From Tenacibaculum sp. (GTDB lineage: Bacteria > Bacteroidota > Bacteroidia > Flavobacteriales > Flavobacteriaceae), in NCBI GenBank assembly GCA_020629275.1, contig JAHDDQ010000002.1, positions 1-64,000 on the forward strand: a stretch of DNA of 64,000 nucleotides. The letters are read 5' to 3'. Of the stretch, positions 10,501-19,798 are shown in pieces. The notes beneath the pieces were generated by a model, which saw only the letters and a list, made by a program, of their open reading frames with translations, ran no database searches and was not told the DNA's origin. Numbering within the stretch: position 1 is the first letter of the stretch; each line of letters begins with the position of its first letter. A program made the translations under genes and the position numbers.

Positions 10501-11438
10501 CTTATATTAACAGTACCGCAATATTATCAGGCAGTACGGCAGCTTTATCTAGTCAAACACTGTGGGTTTGGGATCAATCTGCTAATGCTGGTACAGGAGC
10601 TTATATAACCAAAGTTGCGGCAGATAATTTTCAAATTGCTCCAGCACAAGGATTTTTTGTGCAATCAAATGGATCTGTAGGAAATTTAGTAATTAATAAA
10701 ACATTTCAAAATCATCAAACTACCAGTACATTTTCAAGAGGTTACATAGCAGAACGACCAGAACTACACTTAAACTTGAAAGATGGAACTAATGATTTAG
10801 AAACTAAAATTTATTTTATAGATGGAACTTCTAGAGGATTCGATAACGGATACGATGGAGTGCTATTCGGAGGCGTAACTAACGATACCGCTATTTACAC
10901 CAAATTAATAACAAACGATAAAGATGGAAAATATGCTGTTCAATCGTTACCGAATAACGAATATGAAACCATGCGTATTCCTCTGGGGGTTAACGCAGCA
11001 TCAGGTTCAGAAATCACTATCTCAGCAGAAACACTTCATTTACCTGAAGGAATTAACGTGTATTTGGAAGATGTGCAAAACAACTCTTTTACGCTATTGA
11101 ATTCAGAAACAAGTTTTAAAGAAAATCTTACGGAAGATATAAATGGTGTAGGGCGCTTTTACATTCACACTCGTTCAGGGATTTTAGATGTTCCTTCAAC
11201 TACAAAGGCAGCTATAAATATGTATATGAGTTCTACTAGAAACCTGAGAATAATTGGAGTTACTGATGTGTCAAAGTTAGAAATATATACAATACAAGGA
11301 AAACTAATGTACAAAACAGAACTCGCAAATAAAGGAGTGAATGATGTTTTATTAACAGAAGGTTTAAGCACAGGGGTTTATATAATAAAGTTAAATACAG
11401 AACAAGGAAGCTTAACTAAAAAAATCGTTTTAAAATAA
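7593..11438 (+). CDS. Large secreted LamG / fibronectin III / beta-helix protein with type IX sorting domain
   Basis: A 1281-residue exported protein. The start gives a clear signal peptide (KLFYVLLFITSCVFAQF). Residues about 25-255 look like a LamG/concanavalin-like fold (SYSFWIKT, WHHIVVLIE, DDILIYGR), about 265-355 like fibronectin type III, and about 355-790 like a right-handed beta-helix with polymorphic repeats (INAYTELSDAL region to VDMGAFEFLS). The last ~75 residues, ending KGVNDVLLTEGLSTGVYIIK then SLTKKIVLK, are a type A C-terminal domain that directs secretion through the type IX system to the cell surface. A carbohydrate or matrix target is likely from the LamG part, but no catalytic residues can be assigned. 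Confidence 0.9.
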   Translation: MGTKLFYVLLFITSCVFAQFPTNGLIAQYGFENGNLLVDGANGQNFTQTGTALVEINDRFGNPPSSAITLNGDYLKRSDLSFGDYVSYSFWIKTSSSSTTRKVIIDDSNRNQTNASTWVGTRISELNGIVRASIRYRWRDSAGGLTYDGISATSTTDISDGKWHHIVVLIESRTFAGSSNFGTRSSIEVFIDKQADGAANRQRNRASFSQRINVNGDVTIANDRTNTLSNAERYDGSIDDILIYGRKLNTTEIQSIADANSYCFTPVNSIISVPSTTETTATVDVASNGNVYDIAYHKTSEPFSNAIIVSNIMSGTSISQVNLSGLDIFTEYQLYIRQQCTNTTGWSTPISFTTSRLVGKIYVNKNATGLNNGINWTNAYTELSDALNVAEDNEEIWIAGGTYNPHPTDRSIYFTISKENLKLYGGFAGTETQISDRMFGTNETILSGDLQANDVNTTEYLSNYNNTTRNADNSYHIINIQNTGQNLLLDGLTISDAHNNLSTTERGGAIVKHKNVAILSLNNCIVKNNVSRNDNAGLIAEFELYLVISGANAGTINGGNGELNIKNCEFTGNMSRWGSGLYSFVRANSDIQITIANTLFNKNIAGDLNNTSARGLAGSAMWLRNISGNNTSSLDIDIINSTFVNNKDTGTQQSLNNFTRATVALSQSTTNTTPSNAVVSNCIFWNNKSAGNTVVRSITDVYKFPMNTLQVNNSIDEANFNDDSISTKVNTSNSNPLFVDMVNDNFALQFGSPAINTGDNTKVLQGNDLANNPRILNATVDMGAFEFLSNSWTGAIDNDWFTAANWSKNVIPSNSDAVYIPQGLTNYPTASGAVTVGTVDIASGGSLIAQGNFTGNVTYNRNLPTSNWYMIASPVLGQDIDDFVTSSSLLQGTGNNLGLATYTTLNGTWNYYQDGTSSSATLDTGKGYSVNSNKVSGDVSFTGNLNTNDVILSLTTTGNGFNLVGNPYTSYINSTAILSGSTAALSSQTLWVWDQSANAGTGAYITKVAADNFQIAPAQGFFVQSNGSVGNLVINKTFQNHQTTSTFSRGYIAERPELHLNLKDGTNDLETKIYFIDGTSRGFDNGYDGVLFGGVTNDTAIYTKLITNDKDGKYAVQSLPNNEYETMRIPLGVNAASGSEITISAETLHLPEGINVYLEDVQNNSFTLLNSETSFKENLTEDINGVGRFYIHTRSGILDVPSTTKAAINMYMSSTRNLRIIGVTDVSKLEIYTIQGKLMYKTELANKGVNDVLLTEGLSTGVYIIKLNTEQGSLTKKIVLK

Positions 11439-11465
11439 AGATAAAATAAACTGGTACATCATATC

Positions 11466-11639
11466 ATGAAAAATAATACAGAAAATATAATAAAAGAAGA
11501 AATCACAAGAAAAGAAGCCTTGAAGAAATTAGGGAATTACGGAAAATATACAGCATTAACAGCATTAGGAACCTATTTAATATTAAACCCTAAAAAAGCA
11601 CAAGCAGCATCACCAGAACCTCCTGGAGGAGGGTTTTAA
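11466..11639 (+). CDS. Small peptide (57 aa), hydrophobic centre, Pro/Gly tail
   Basis: A short frame 28 bp after the large secreted protein. It encodes a charged N-terminus (EEITRKEALKKLG), a hydrophobic stretch (YTALTALGTYLILNP), then KKAQAASPEPPGGGF. The shape recalls small flavobacterial proteins that begin with a TRKEALKK segment followed by one membrane-like helix. No RNA or processing signal is evident. It may be a tiny exported or membrane peptide belonging to the secreted-protein unit. Function is unknown. Confidence 0.6.
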   Translation: MKNNTENIIKEEITRKEALKKLGNYGKYTALTALGTYLILNPKKAQAASPEPPGGGF

Positions 11640-11756
11640 CCTATGAAGTTTACCTGTGTTGATATGACGATATTACAGATGTATTACCACAGGTATTTTA
11701 CTTATAATTAGGAAAAACAGTATTAAAATCAATTATTAATCTTAAAATTTAAAATT

Positions 11757-11975
11757 ATGACAAGGAGTATTAAAAACCTTAAAGGAATTAAAGAATTATC
11801 AAATTCTAAATTAAAACAAATTTCAGGAGGTACATTACCTACAGAAGATTTGCAAACCTATACATGTTGGGATAACGAAGGTGATTATCAATCACAGATT
11901 GATGTATCTGGAGGAGGTACAACATGCGTGTACAACTCAGTAAAAGAAACAGTAGTTGTAGGTTCAAGAGGTTAA
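11757..11975 (+). CDS. GG-leader peptide, bacteriocin/RiPP-like precursor (72 aa)
   Basis: The N-terminal half (IKNLKGIKELSNSKLKQISGG) has the look of a double-glycine leader as used by C39-type processing exporters: amphipathic, with hydrophobic residues spaced as L-x3-L-x2-I and ending in GG near residue 25. The core is 47 residues with two cysteines (TCW, TCVY) and several glycines. It is followed about 100 bp later by a second GG-type peptide. No exporter or modifying enzyme lies nearby, so the machinery would have to be elsewhere. Antibacterial activity is not shown; signalling or a surface role is also possible. Confidence 0.65.
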   Translation: MTRSIKNLKGIKELSNSKLKQISGGTLPTEDLQTYTCWDNEGDYQSQIDVSGGGTTCVYNSVKETVVVGSRG

Positions 11976-12079
11976 ATAAAGTTTTGTTTAACCAAGAAAA
12001 TAATGAGTATCAATTGTAATACTATGTTCACATGATCCCCTAATTTTTAAATTAATTATTAACCATAAAAATTCAAATC

Positions 12080-12322
12080 ATGTTAAAAAACATTTTAAAA
12101 CTAAACGGAATTCAGAAATTAACGATTAAACAATTAAAAGAAGCTAAAGGAAGTGGAGGAGCAGTTGGTGTTATTAGTGGTATTGAAACTGTTCCTGTTG
12201 AAGAAGAAGAGCCAACAGTATCTCAATGGAAATTTAGATGTTATTCCCCTGGAACAAGCTCTCCGTATTATAATTCAAACACAGATTTATCGAGTAGAGG
12301 ATATATTTGTTATCCTGTGTAA
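12080..12322 (+). CDS. GG-leader-like peptide (80 aa), MLKxIL family
   Basis: Begins MLKNILKLNGIQKLTIKQLK and continues EAKGSGG, a leader of the same type as the preceding gene. It closely resembles the leader of the unlinked peptide on the minus strand at 50492-50662. The core has two cysteines (FRCYSPG and GYICYPV) that could form a disulfide or ring. A Rho-independent terminator follows directly. The leader is recognised by pattern only; the core has no known match that I can name. Confidence 0.6.
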   Translation: MLKNILKLNGIQKLTIKQLKEAKGSGGAVGVISGIETVPVEEEEPTVSQWKFRCYSPGTSSPYYNSNTDLSSRGYICYPV

Positions 12323-12353
12323 GGATATTTAATTTATAAGTAAAAACTATAGC

Positions 12354-12393
12354 AAAAACACATATTTATCTTACGGGATACATATGTGTTTTT
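12354..12393. terminator. Terminator hairpin
   Basis: A 12-bp stem (AAAAACACATAT with ATATGTGTTTTT) with a 16-nt loop, between the GG-type peptide gene and the convergent WYL regulator. It probably ends transcription from both sides. Confidence 0.75.
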
Positions 12394-12415
12394 AGTTTTC
12401 TAAAACGCGATTGTT

Positions 12416-13426
12416 TTAATCATCAATGGCTTTATATCTATTTTGAGCATTTTGTAGCTTGTACTGGATTTGTTTTCTAAGTCTTTCAGGTTTTATAATC
12501 TCTATGGAATCTCCATAACCAAGTAACATTCGCTCTAACTCAAAATTAATTTTCACAAAAATATTAAAGATAACACCATCTTCGGTATGTTCAATTAATC
12601 GTTGAGACTTATGAAAAGGTTTAGTAATAACATAAGGTGCATGTTGTTTCTCAATCCAAAACTGTACGCGCTGTGGTCGAGAATTAGGAACGGTAGCACC
12701 AACAACATCTTTGTAAAATTTATCACCATCAATCTCATAATCGATATACGTAACTTCCAACATAGTTTCAATGGCATGCATTCTGTCAAGAGCCAACGTA
12801 ATGTATTTACCTTTTACACAAGCCAATAAAAACCAACGATTGTTATACTCTTTAATTAGTTGAGGATGAATAATCATATCTGCTGCATTCCTTGCCTTAA
12901 ACGACTGATAAGTAACTTTAATCACATTTTTGTGTTGAATAGCGCTGTACAAAGGATCGATAAAATGCAATCCTTTCAATTGTTCATTTTTATCTAAATG
13001 AATAATCGCTTTTTTATCTTTTTGTGAAGAATATACCGAATCTTCTAAGCGTTGTAAAACACCATCCATTTCTTTGAATAGTGAAAAATCTTTAAACTGA
13101 CGCAAAACTTGAATAGCATCATTCATAATTTTCACATCATTCTCTGTTACAGGAATATTCATGATTGAATATCCGTCTTCAGCATAACGATAATATTTTC
13201 GATTATATACTTCAATAGGCGCATTATACCCCAATTTATCACTTCTCATCATCTGAATATCCAGTTGTACAGTTCGTTTACTAACATAAACATCCTTTCC
13301 TTCGTATTCATATAAAGCATCGGAACACGCTTCAATTAAATCATCTAAAGTCCATTTACGCATGGTATTTCGTAAGCATTGATCTATAGTTTTATACCGA
13401 ATAAGTGCATTTTTATTAGATGCCAT
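12416..13426 (-). CDS. WYL-domain transcriptional regulator
   Basis: 336 residues: an N-terminal winged-helix region (about residues 1-85, with SKRTVQLDIQMM), a linker, and a WYL ligand-binding domain at about 160-250 (VIKVTYQSFKAR, HPQLIKEYNNRWFLLA, ALDRMHAI) followed by a C-terminal extension. WYL regulators often sense nucleic-acid ligands and control DNA-damage or defence genes. It overlaps the HD-domain gene by 11 bp, so both are one operon. That operon is divergent from the rtcB operon at 14242-15812, whose promoter carries a repeat-like element at 14129-14190. It is the best candidate for the regulator of the RNA-repair genes, by context only. Confidence 0.85.
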   Translation of the reverse strand: MASNKNALIRYKTIDQCLRNTMRKWTLDDLIEACSDALYEYEGKDVYVSKRTVQLDIQMMRSDKLGYNAPIEVYNRKYYRYAEDGYSIMNIPVTENDVKIMNDAIQVLRQFKDFSLFKEMDGVLQRLEDSVYSSQKDKKAIIHLDKNEQLKGLHFIDPLYSAIQHKNVIKVTYQSFKARNAADMIIHPQLIKEYNNRWFLLACVKGKYITLALDRMHAIETMLEVTYIDYEIDGDKFYKDVVGATVPNSRPQRVQFWIEKQHAPYVITKPFHKSQRLIEHTEDGVIFNIFVKINFELERMLLGYGDSIEIIKPERLRKQIQYKLQNAQNRYKAIDD

Positions 13427-14048
13427 GTAATAATTGATTTAGTTCTCTCTGTAAATTTTCCTTAGCATTTTTTTCAAAGGAGGTAATAAATACAGCAGTC
13501 TTATAAATGTTTTTTTTATTGATAAAATGTTGTAACACCTTAATGCGACCCTTTTTGTATATAAAATCAGGGACCAATTTATACTCCTTTCGTATCAACT
13601 GTGAATATTCTTGGTATATTTCTTCTGATTGCCCCAAAATGGCTAAATCAAAATCAATTAAAAACTTAGAATCGTTAAAATTACTCTCGTGTGTTTTAGT
13701 AGCAATAATTTGTTCATGAATATTATGAAGTTGATTTTGTGAAAGCTGTAATTCAGACAGTACTTTTATTGCCAAATCAGCACTTTTTTCTTCGTTATCC
13801 TTTTTCCAAATATTATAAATGATATCATGATAAAAAATAGAAAATGCAACGATGTTAGGATTTTCTAATTGTTCATAATGAAAATCAAAATAATCAAACA
13901 GTTCTTTTAAATGCTTTAAATTATGGTAAGCCCTGTGTTTTTCAGAATACTTTTTCTCCAAACTATTCCATAAATGATCTACTAACGATGTATTTGAAGT
14001 ATGAGTTTCTAAAAGTGTATAAAAGCGATTTTTTAATTCCTTTTTCAT
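13416..14048 (-). CDS. HD-superfamily metal-dependent phosphohydrolase
   Basis: 210 residues with the pattern of the predicted HD phosphohydrolase family: a first histidine cluster in AYHNLKHLKEL, the HD pair in IFYHDIIYN, a later His in TKTHESN and an Asp in IDFDLAILGQ. The substrate is unknown for this family. Upstream partner of the WYL regulator (11-bp overlap) and divergent from an rtcB operon, it could hydrolyse phosphate ends of damaged RNA or a signalling nucleotide; this is inference from context. Confidence 0.78.
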   Translation of the reverse strand: MKKELKNRFYTLLETHTSNTSLVDHLWNSLEKKYSEKHRAYHNLKHLKELFDYFDFHYEQLENPNIVAFSIFYHDIIYNIWKKDNEEKSADLAIKVLSELQLSQNQLHNIHEQIIATKTHESNFNDSKFLIDFDLAILGQSEEIYQEYSQLIRKEYKLVPDFIYKKGRIKVLQHFINKKNIYKTAVFITSFEKNAKENLQRELNQLLHGI

Positions 14049-14128
14049 GAAGATTTAAAATTAAGGAGTAGTACTCCACTATTATATATGTGTAATTATT
14101 TCTATAAAAATGATAAAATAATTTTAAG

Positions 14129-14190
14129 TACGCAAAAACATTGCGCAATATGATTCAATATTTGCAGTGTTATTATGAAAAAGATATCGT
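14129..14190 (+). promoter_or_regulatory. Promoter/operator of rtcB operon, copy A of a two-copy element
   Basis: Contains TACGCAAAAA, TGCGCAAT, a -7 box AATATTTG at 14157-14164 and GTTATTATGAAAAAGAT just downstream. The same blocks in the same order and spacing occur at 35346-35407 in front of the permuted tRNA cluster. No TTG is found at the usual -33 distance; the CGCA-rich block sits there instead, which suggests an activator-dependent promoter. Confidence 0.7.
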
Positions 14191-14241
14191 TAGAAGTGGG
14201 AAAAACTATGAAAAGTAAAAATTTAAAAGAAGCTAACAAAC

Positions 14242-15812
<1,571 letters not shown>

Positions 15813-16224
15813 TTAGATAAATAAAATAATTAATGTCATAAAAAGTATTTTAGGGTTAAGATAAAAAAAGAATAGTTATGCAAGTAAAAAGAGGAACACT
15901 GTATTAAGTTTTAATAAATAATTTAATATAAAAATAAGTATACTTTAGAACAGATGAAAAATGGTGAGCGATAATTGTTTATTTAGATATGCTTTCATAC
16001 AACAAAAATTAATGAGATAGTTTTATAAGAATTACTTCTGTACATAGAATATGCTGAAAAATTTAATTTAAGTTTTATAAATTCTGTAGCGCCTTTTTAA
16101 ATGAAAATACGAAAACAAGTAATTCAATTATCGATTCAAATAAGGCGAATATGCACTCTAAGAAATAAAACGATACAATTTTTAATACTTTTAACCATAA
16201 TTTCAATTTTCACATATATAAATC
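15813..16224. other. 412-bp intergenic gap with no recognisable gene
   Basis: AT-rich, with many stops in all frames. I see no clear terminator, RNA structure or promoter match, only short frames without coding character. The promoter of the 16225 operon is presumably in its 3' part. Confidence 0.5.
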
Positions 16225-17394
16225 ATGAAAAAAAGCCTTTTTACTTTATTCTTAACCATATTAAGTATAACAACATATGCGCAATCTTCTTCTGAAGTAT
16301 TAGTTTTAAGCGCAATTGTAAAAGACAAAGTAATTCCTAATGCTGAAGTAATTTTCCAGAAAAATGGAGAAGCCTCGATAACTAAGTATACTAATACTTC
16401 TGGAAAAGTAACAATTCCTAGTAAATATGTAAACGATGCAGAGGTAGTAATGATTATTAAAAAACAAGGATATTCTTCATTGGTAACGAAATGTTTATGT
16501 AATGGTTTAACATATGCTATTAGTCCTACAATGCAAGAGTTGGATGGAATGCGTATAGTATTAAGTTGGGATAATTCTCCTCAAGATATCGACTCACATT
16601 TATCATACGCAGGAGGTTACGTGTGTTATCATAAAAAAGAAGCTTCTCAAGCTAATTTAGATGTAGATGATACCGATGGTTACGGACCGGAAACTATTAC
16701 AATAACAAGAAAAGAACAGGGCAAGAAATATGTTTATGCAGTGCACAATTATTCAGACAGAGAACTCACTAATAACTCAAATCTTTCTAATGTAAGTAGA
16801 GCAAAAGTTTTTATTTATATAGGAGATACACTTATTAAAACCTACATAATGCCTAGAGGAAAGAAAGGAACTATATGGATTCCTTTTTTGATTGATGAAA
16901 TGGGGAATATTGTAACTGTAGGAGATTTTAAAAATGCAAGTACATGGGAAGGAGTACGTACCATTCTTAGAAATTATAGATTTGATGGTGATAATTCTGT
17001 TGTGTCAAGTTCAGATCGAAAAGAATCAATAAAAGTAAATAGAAAAGGAGAGCAAGAATATCATGCTGGAAATCTAGAAACTGCAGTATCACTTTATCAA
17101 AATGCTATTGAATTAAATCATAGAAATGGTCAAGCATACAGCAATTTAGGACTAGCATTTCAAAAGCTAAACAAAGAAGCGGAAGCTTTATGGGCTAATA
17201 GAAAAGCTATCGATTTAGCAAATGGAAGTAAAGCTCATGTTGTTAGAGCGAGTTCATATTACAATATTGCCAGAATTTATGAAAAGAAAGAACAATGGCA
17301 AGATGCATTACAAAATTTTAAATATGCTAAACAAAATAGAGCACACAGCGCTTATGATCGTGGAATAGCAAGAATGACAGCTAAATTGAGATAA
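16225..17394 (+). CDS. Exported YfaP-like/TPR protein
   Basis: 389 residues with signal peptide (FTLFLTILSITTYAQS). About residues 25-100 resemble a carboxypeptidase-regulatory-like beta-sandwich. About 105-245 carry a domain starting MRIVLSWDNSPQDIDSHL that resembles the YfaP (DUF2135) type found in surface proteins, and the C-terminal 110 residues hold TPR repeats (EYHAGNLETAVSLYQNAIEL; AYSNLGLAFQKLNKEAEALW). The start was chosen because it gives the signal peptide. The stop overlaps the next start by one base, so it is translationally coupled to a polysaccharide deacetylase and probably acts in the periplasm. Confidence 0.75.
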   Translation: MKKSLFTLFLTILSITTYAQSSSEVLVLSAIVKDKVIPNAEVIFQKNGEASITKYTNTSGKVTIPSKYVNDAEVVMIIKKQGYSSLVTKCLCNGLTYAISPTMQELDGMRIVLSWDNSPQDIDSHLSYAGGYVCYHKKEASQANLDVDDTDGYGPETITITRKEQGKKYVYAVHNYSDRELTNNSNLSNVSRAKVFIYIGDTLIKTYIMPRGKKGTIWIPFLIDEMGNIVTVGDFKNASTWEGVRTILRNYRFDGDNSVVSSSDRKESIKVNRKGEQEYHAGNLETAVSLYQNAIELNHRNGQAYSNLGLAFQKLNKEAEALWANRKAIDLANGSKAHVVRASSYYNIARIYEKKEQWQDALQNFKYAKQNRAHSAYDRGIARMTAKLR

Positions 17395-18527
17395 TGAAAA
17401 AGGTTGGTAAAGTATTTATATTTAGTTTTTTGGTATTCCATACTTGTTTTTCTTTTGGATTCATACAAAATAAGAATAATAGTGAATGGCCTTACATTAT
17501 AAATTCAGATAAGAGTTTTGATATTGCATCAAAATGTGAAATGCTTGTTTTTGTAGAAATATTTAATGAGTATGATATTATACCAGAAAATTCATATGCT
17601 AAGATATTAGGTGTGAAAAATAGCTACAATATTTCTATCGAACGTTGGAAAAGAGAGACGAAAAAAAGAATTCTTTTCAATTTTAAGCAATTATCGAAAG
17701 AATCTTTACAAGATGTTATAAAGGTGAGCAGTATAAACTCTTGGGAAGCCATTTCAAAAGTTGAGATAGAGAAAGTAATTGAAAATGACTTGAGAAACTG
17801 GTACAAGAGCACAAAATTATTTTATAGAAATTATATAAAAGAACAGTTAAGATTAGCGGCTTTATACCCAAGAATAACTAGTGAAATTCTACAGTTATCG
17901 GAAAATGAAATTCAAGGGTACAATTTTGCTGACAAGAATTTTCTGCTAACTTTTGATGATGGTCCTACTAAAGTTAACGGGAATACGGACAAATTAATTG
18001 AAATACTTGACACACATAAATTAACAGGTATGTTTTTTGTTTTAGGTGATAATTTAGAGAAGAGATATAAAGCATCTTCAAAAAGTAACTTGAGAACTCT
18101 TTATAAAAACCACAAAGTGTATTCACATGGAAAAGTTCATAAGTCACATCAAAGATATTCATCTTGGAGTACATCTATTAATTACACAAACGCCTTAATT
18201 AATGAAGTATTTGATGTTAGAAATGAAAATAAATTTGTGTATTTCAGGCCTCCGTATGGTCAGAGAAATAGAAAGGTGACACATTATCTTGAGACTAAAA
18301 AAACTAAATTAATTTTTTGGAATATAGATTCTAGAGATTGGAGTTCTAAGTTAAATGCAGAACAGGTAGCAACCCGTCAAATAAAATTAATGCTATTATG
18401 GAGAAAAGGAATTTTATTATTTCACGATATTCATAGAAAAGCACAAAAATCTGTTCCTATAATTCATGAATATTTCAAGAACAATACAATTAATTGGTTA
18501 AAATCTAATGAAGTAACTTTTGAATAA
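17394..18527 (+). CDS. Polysaccharide deacetylase (NodB-type)
   Basis: 377 residues, N-terminal signal or anchor segment, then an alpha-helical linker and a NodB domain from about residue 180. Family motifs are present: LLTFDDGP (catalytic Asp and metal Asp), YSHGKVHKSH (metal histidines), VYFRPPYGQR, NIDSRDW and LLFHDIH. It would remove acetyl groups from an N-acetylated cell-wall or capsule sugar outside the cytoplasm. Coupled to the preceding YfaP-like gene by a one-base overlap. Confidence 0.88.
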   Translation: MKKVGKVFIFSFLVFHTCFSFGFIQNKNNSEWPYIINSDKSFDIASKCEMLVFVEIFNEYDIIPENSYAKILGVKNSYNISIERWKRETKKRILFNFKQLSKESLQDVIKVSSINSWEAISKVEIEKVIENDLRNWYKSTKLFYRNYIKEQLRLAALYPRITSEILQLSENEIQGYNFADKNFLLTFDDGPTKVNGNTDKLIEILDTHKLTGMFFVLGDNLEKRYKASSKSNLRTLYKNHKVYSHGKVHKSHQRYSSWSTSINYTNALINEVFDVRNENKFVYFRPPYGQRNRKVTHYLETKKTKLIFWNIDSRDWSSKLNAEQVATRQIKLMLLWRKGILLFHDIHRKAQKSVPIIHEYFKNNTINWLKSNEVTFE

Positions 18528-18620
18528 AAGTAACAATTAAAGGATATACTAATACTTCATATTGACGTCAGATTTAAAATAAAATTGTAAGAAATACATA
18601 TTAAAATCAAATATAAGTCT

Positions 18621-19781
18621 ATGCAAAACGAGCAAGAAATAGTAATCAAAAATGCACTAAGATTTTTTAAAAGAGGAGATTATTCTTTAGGATATAGAAC
18701 AATGCTAGATGCTGCTTTGCATACAGATACAAATTATGTTTATAAAGAAATGCTAGCATTTGTTGAGATGTATGAAAAGGAAGATTCAGAAGATAAATCT
18801 CAATTATTTCCTGAACTAGAAAAATGTGCAGCTGTTATTAGTGAAATATCCATAGATAATACTAATCTCCTAGGGAAGACAATTTTAAAAGGAGAAGGGT
18901 TAACTAAAGAATATAATAAAGGACGTTTTGTTTTAGGTCCCGTAGATGTAGAATTAAAGAAAGGTGACATCTTTGGGTTAGTAGGAGAAAATGGAAATGG
19001 GAAGACCACATTATTAACCATTTTAGGCTATTTAATTCATACTTCTTCAGGAACATTAAATTTTTCATTCTCAGAAGAAATTAAAGACGATTATGATCTA
19101 AAATCTAAACTGGTATACATTCCTCAACGCACAGGAGTTTGGTACGGAAGTGTTATCGATAATTTAAAGTTTTCATTGGTACACCATGGAGTAACAGGAG
19201 AAAAAAATGATCTTTTAGTACATATGATGATAGCCCGTTTTGGATTATGGAAGTATAAAGATTTAAAATGGAAGGAATTGTCGTCAGGTTATAAAATGCG
19301 TTTTGAACTAGCTAGAACATTACTCAGAAAACCAGAAATAGTTTTGTTAGATGAACCTTTGGCTAATCTCGATATTTTGGCACAGCAGGTAATTTTGGAA
19401 GATTTAAAAATGCTAGCAAAATCACATGTAAACCCAATAGCTATGGTTTTTTCTTCTCAGCAATTGTACGAAGTTGAAAAAATATCAGACGATGTAATTT
19501 ATTTACGAAACGGAAAACCTTCAGAAGCACTCGATCTGGAAGATAAAGAAGAAGCTACCTTAGTAATAGAGTTAGATTCTGTAAATACAAGAGATGCTAT
19601 AGAACATTTATTCAGTAAAGGAGAACTCGAAAAAATAGAATATAATGGAGGTGTTTATATTTTATATTTTAAACAAAACGTGACATTCAATGATGTACTA
19701 ACAATCATTACTAAAAATGAATTTAGTATTCAATACATAAGAGATATCTCAAAATCTACACGTCGCTTTTTTGTTTACTAA
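18621..19781 (+). CDS. ABC transporter ATP-binding protein with N-terminal extension
   Basis: 386 residues. An extra ~80-residue acidic helical segment precedes a standard ABC ATPase: Walker A GENGNGKTTLL, Q-loop YIPQRT, signature ELSSGYKMRFELAR (LSSGY rather than LSGGQ), Walker B IVLLDEPLANLD. About 80 residues follow the ATPase core. The next gene, 17 bp on, encodes a multi-span membrane protein that is the likely permease. Export of an envelope component or peptide is plausible; substrate unknown. Confidence 0.88.
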   Translation: MQNEQEIVIKNALRFFKRGDYSLGYRTMLDAALHTDTNYVYKEMLAFVEMYEKEDSEDKSQLFPELEKCAAVISEISIDNTNLLGKTILKGEGLTKEYNKGRFVLGPVDVELKKGDIFGLVGENGNGKTTLLTILGYLIHTSSGTLNFSFSEEIKDDYDLKSKLVYIPQRTGVWYGSVIDNLKFSLVHHGVTGEKNDLLVHMMIARFGLWKYKDLKWKELSSGYKMRFELARTLLRKPEIVLLDEPLANLDILAQQVILEDLKMLAKSHVNPIAMVFSSQQLYEVEKISDDVIYLRNGKPSEALDLEDKEEATLVIELDSVNTRDAIEHLFSKGELEKIEYNGGVYILYFKQNVTFNDVLTIITKNEFSIQYIRDISKSTRRFFVY

Positions 19782-19798
19782 TCTTCAATATACTAGCC

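Noticed and set aside
16101-16295. 64-codon ORF upstream of the YfaP-like gene
   Set aside because: Overlaps the signal peptide region of a well-supported gene in another frame; sequence is a low-complexity AT translation.
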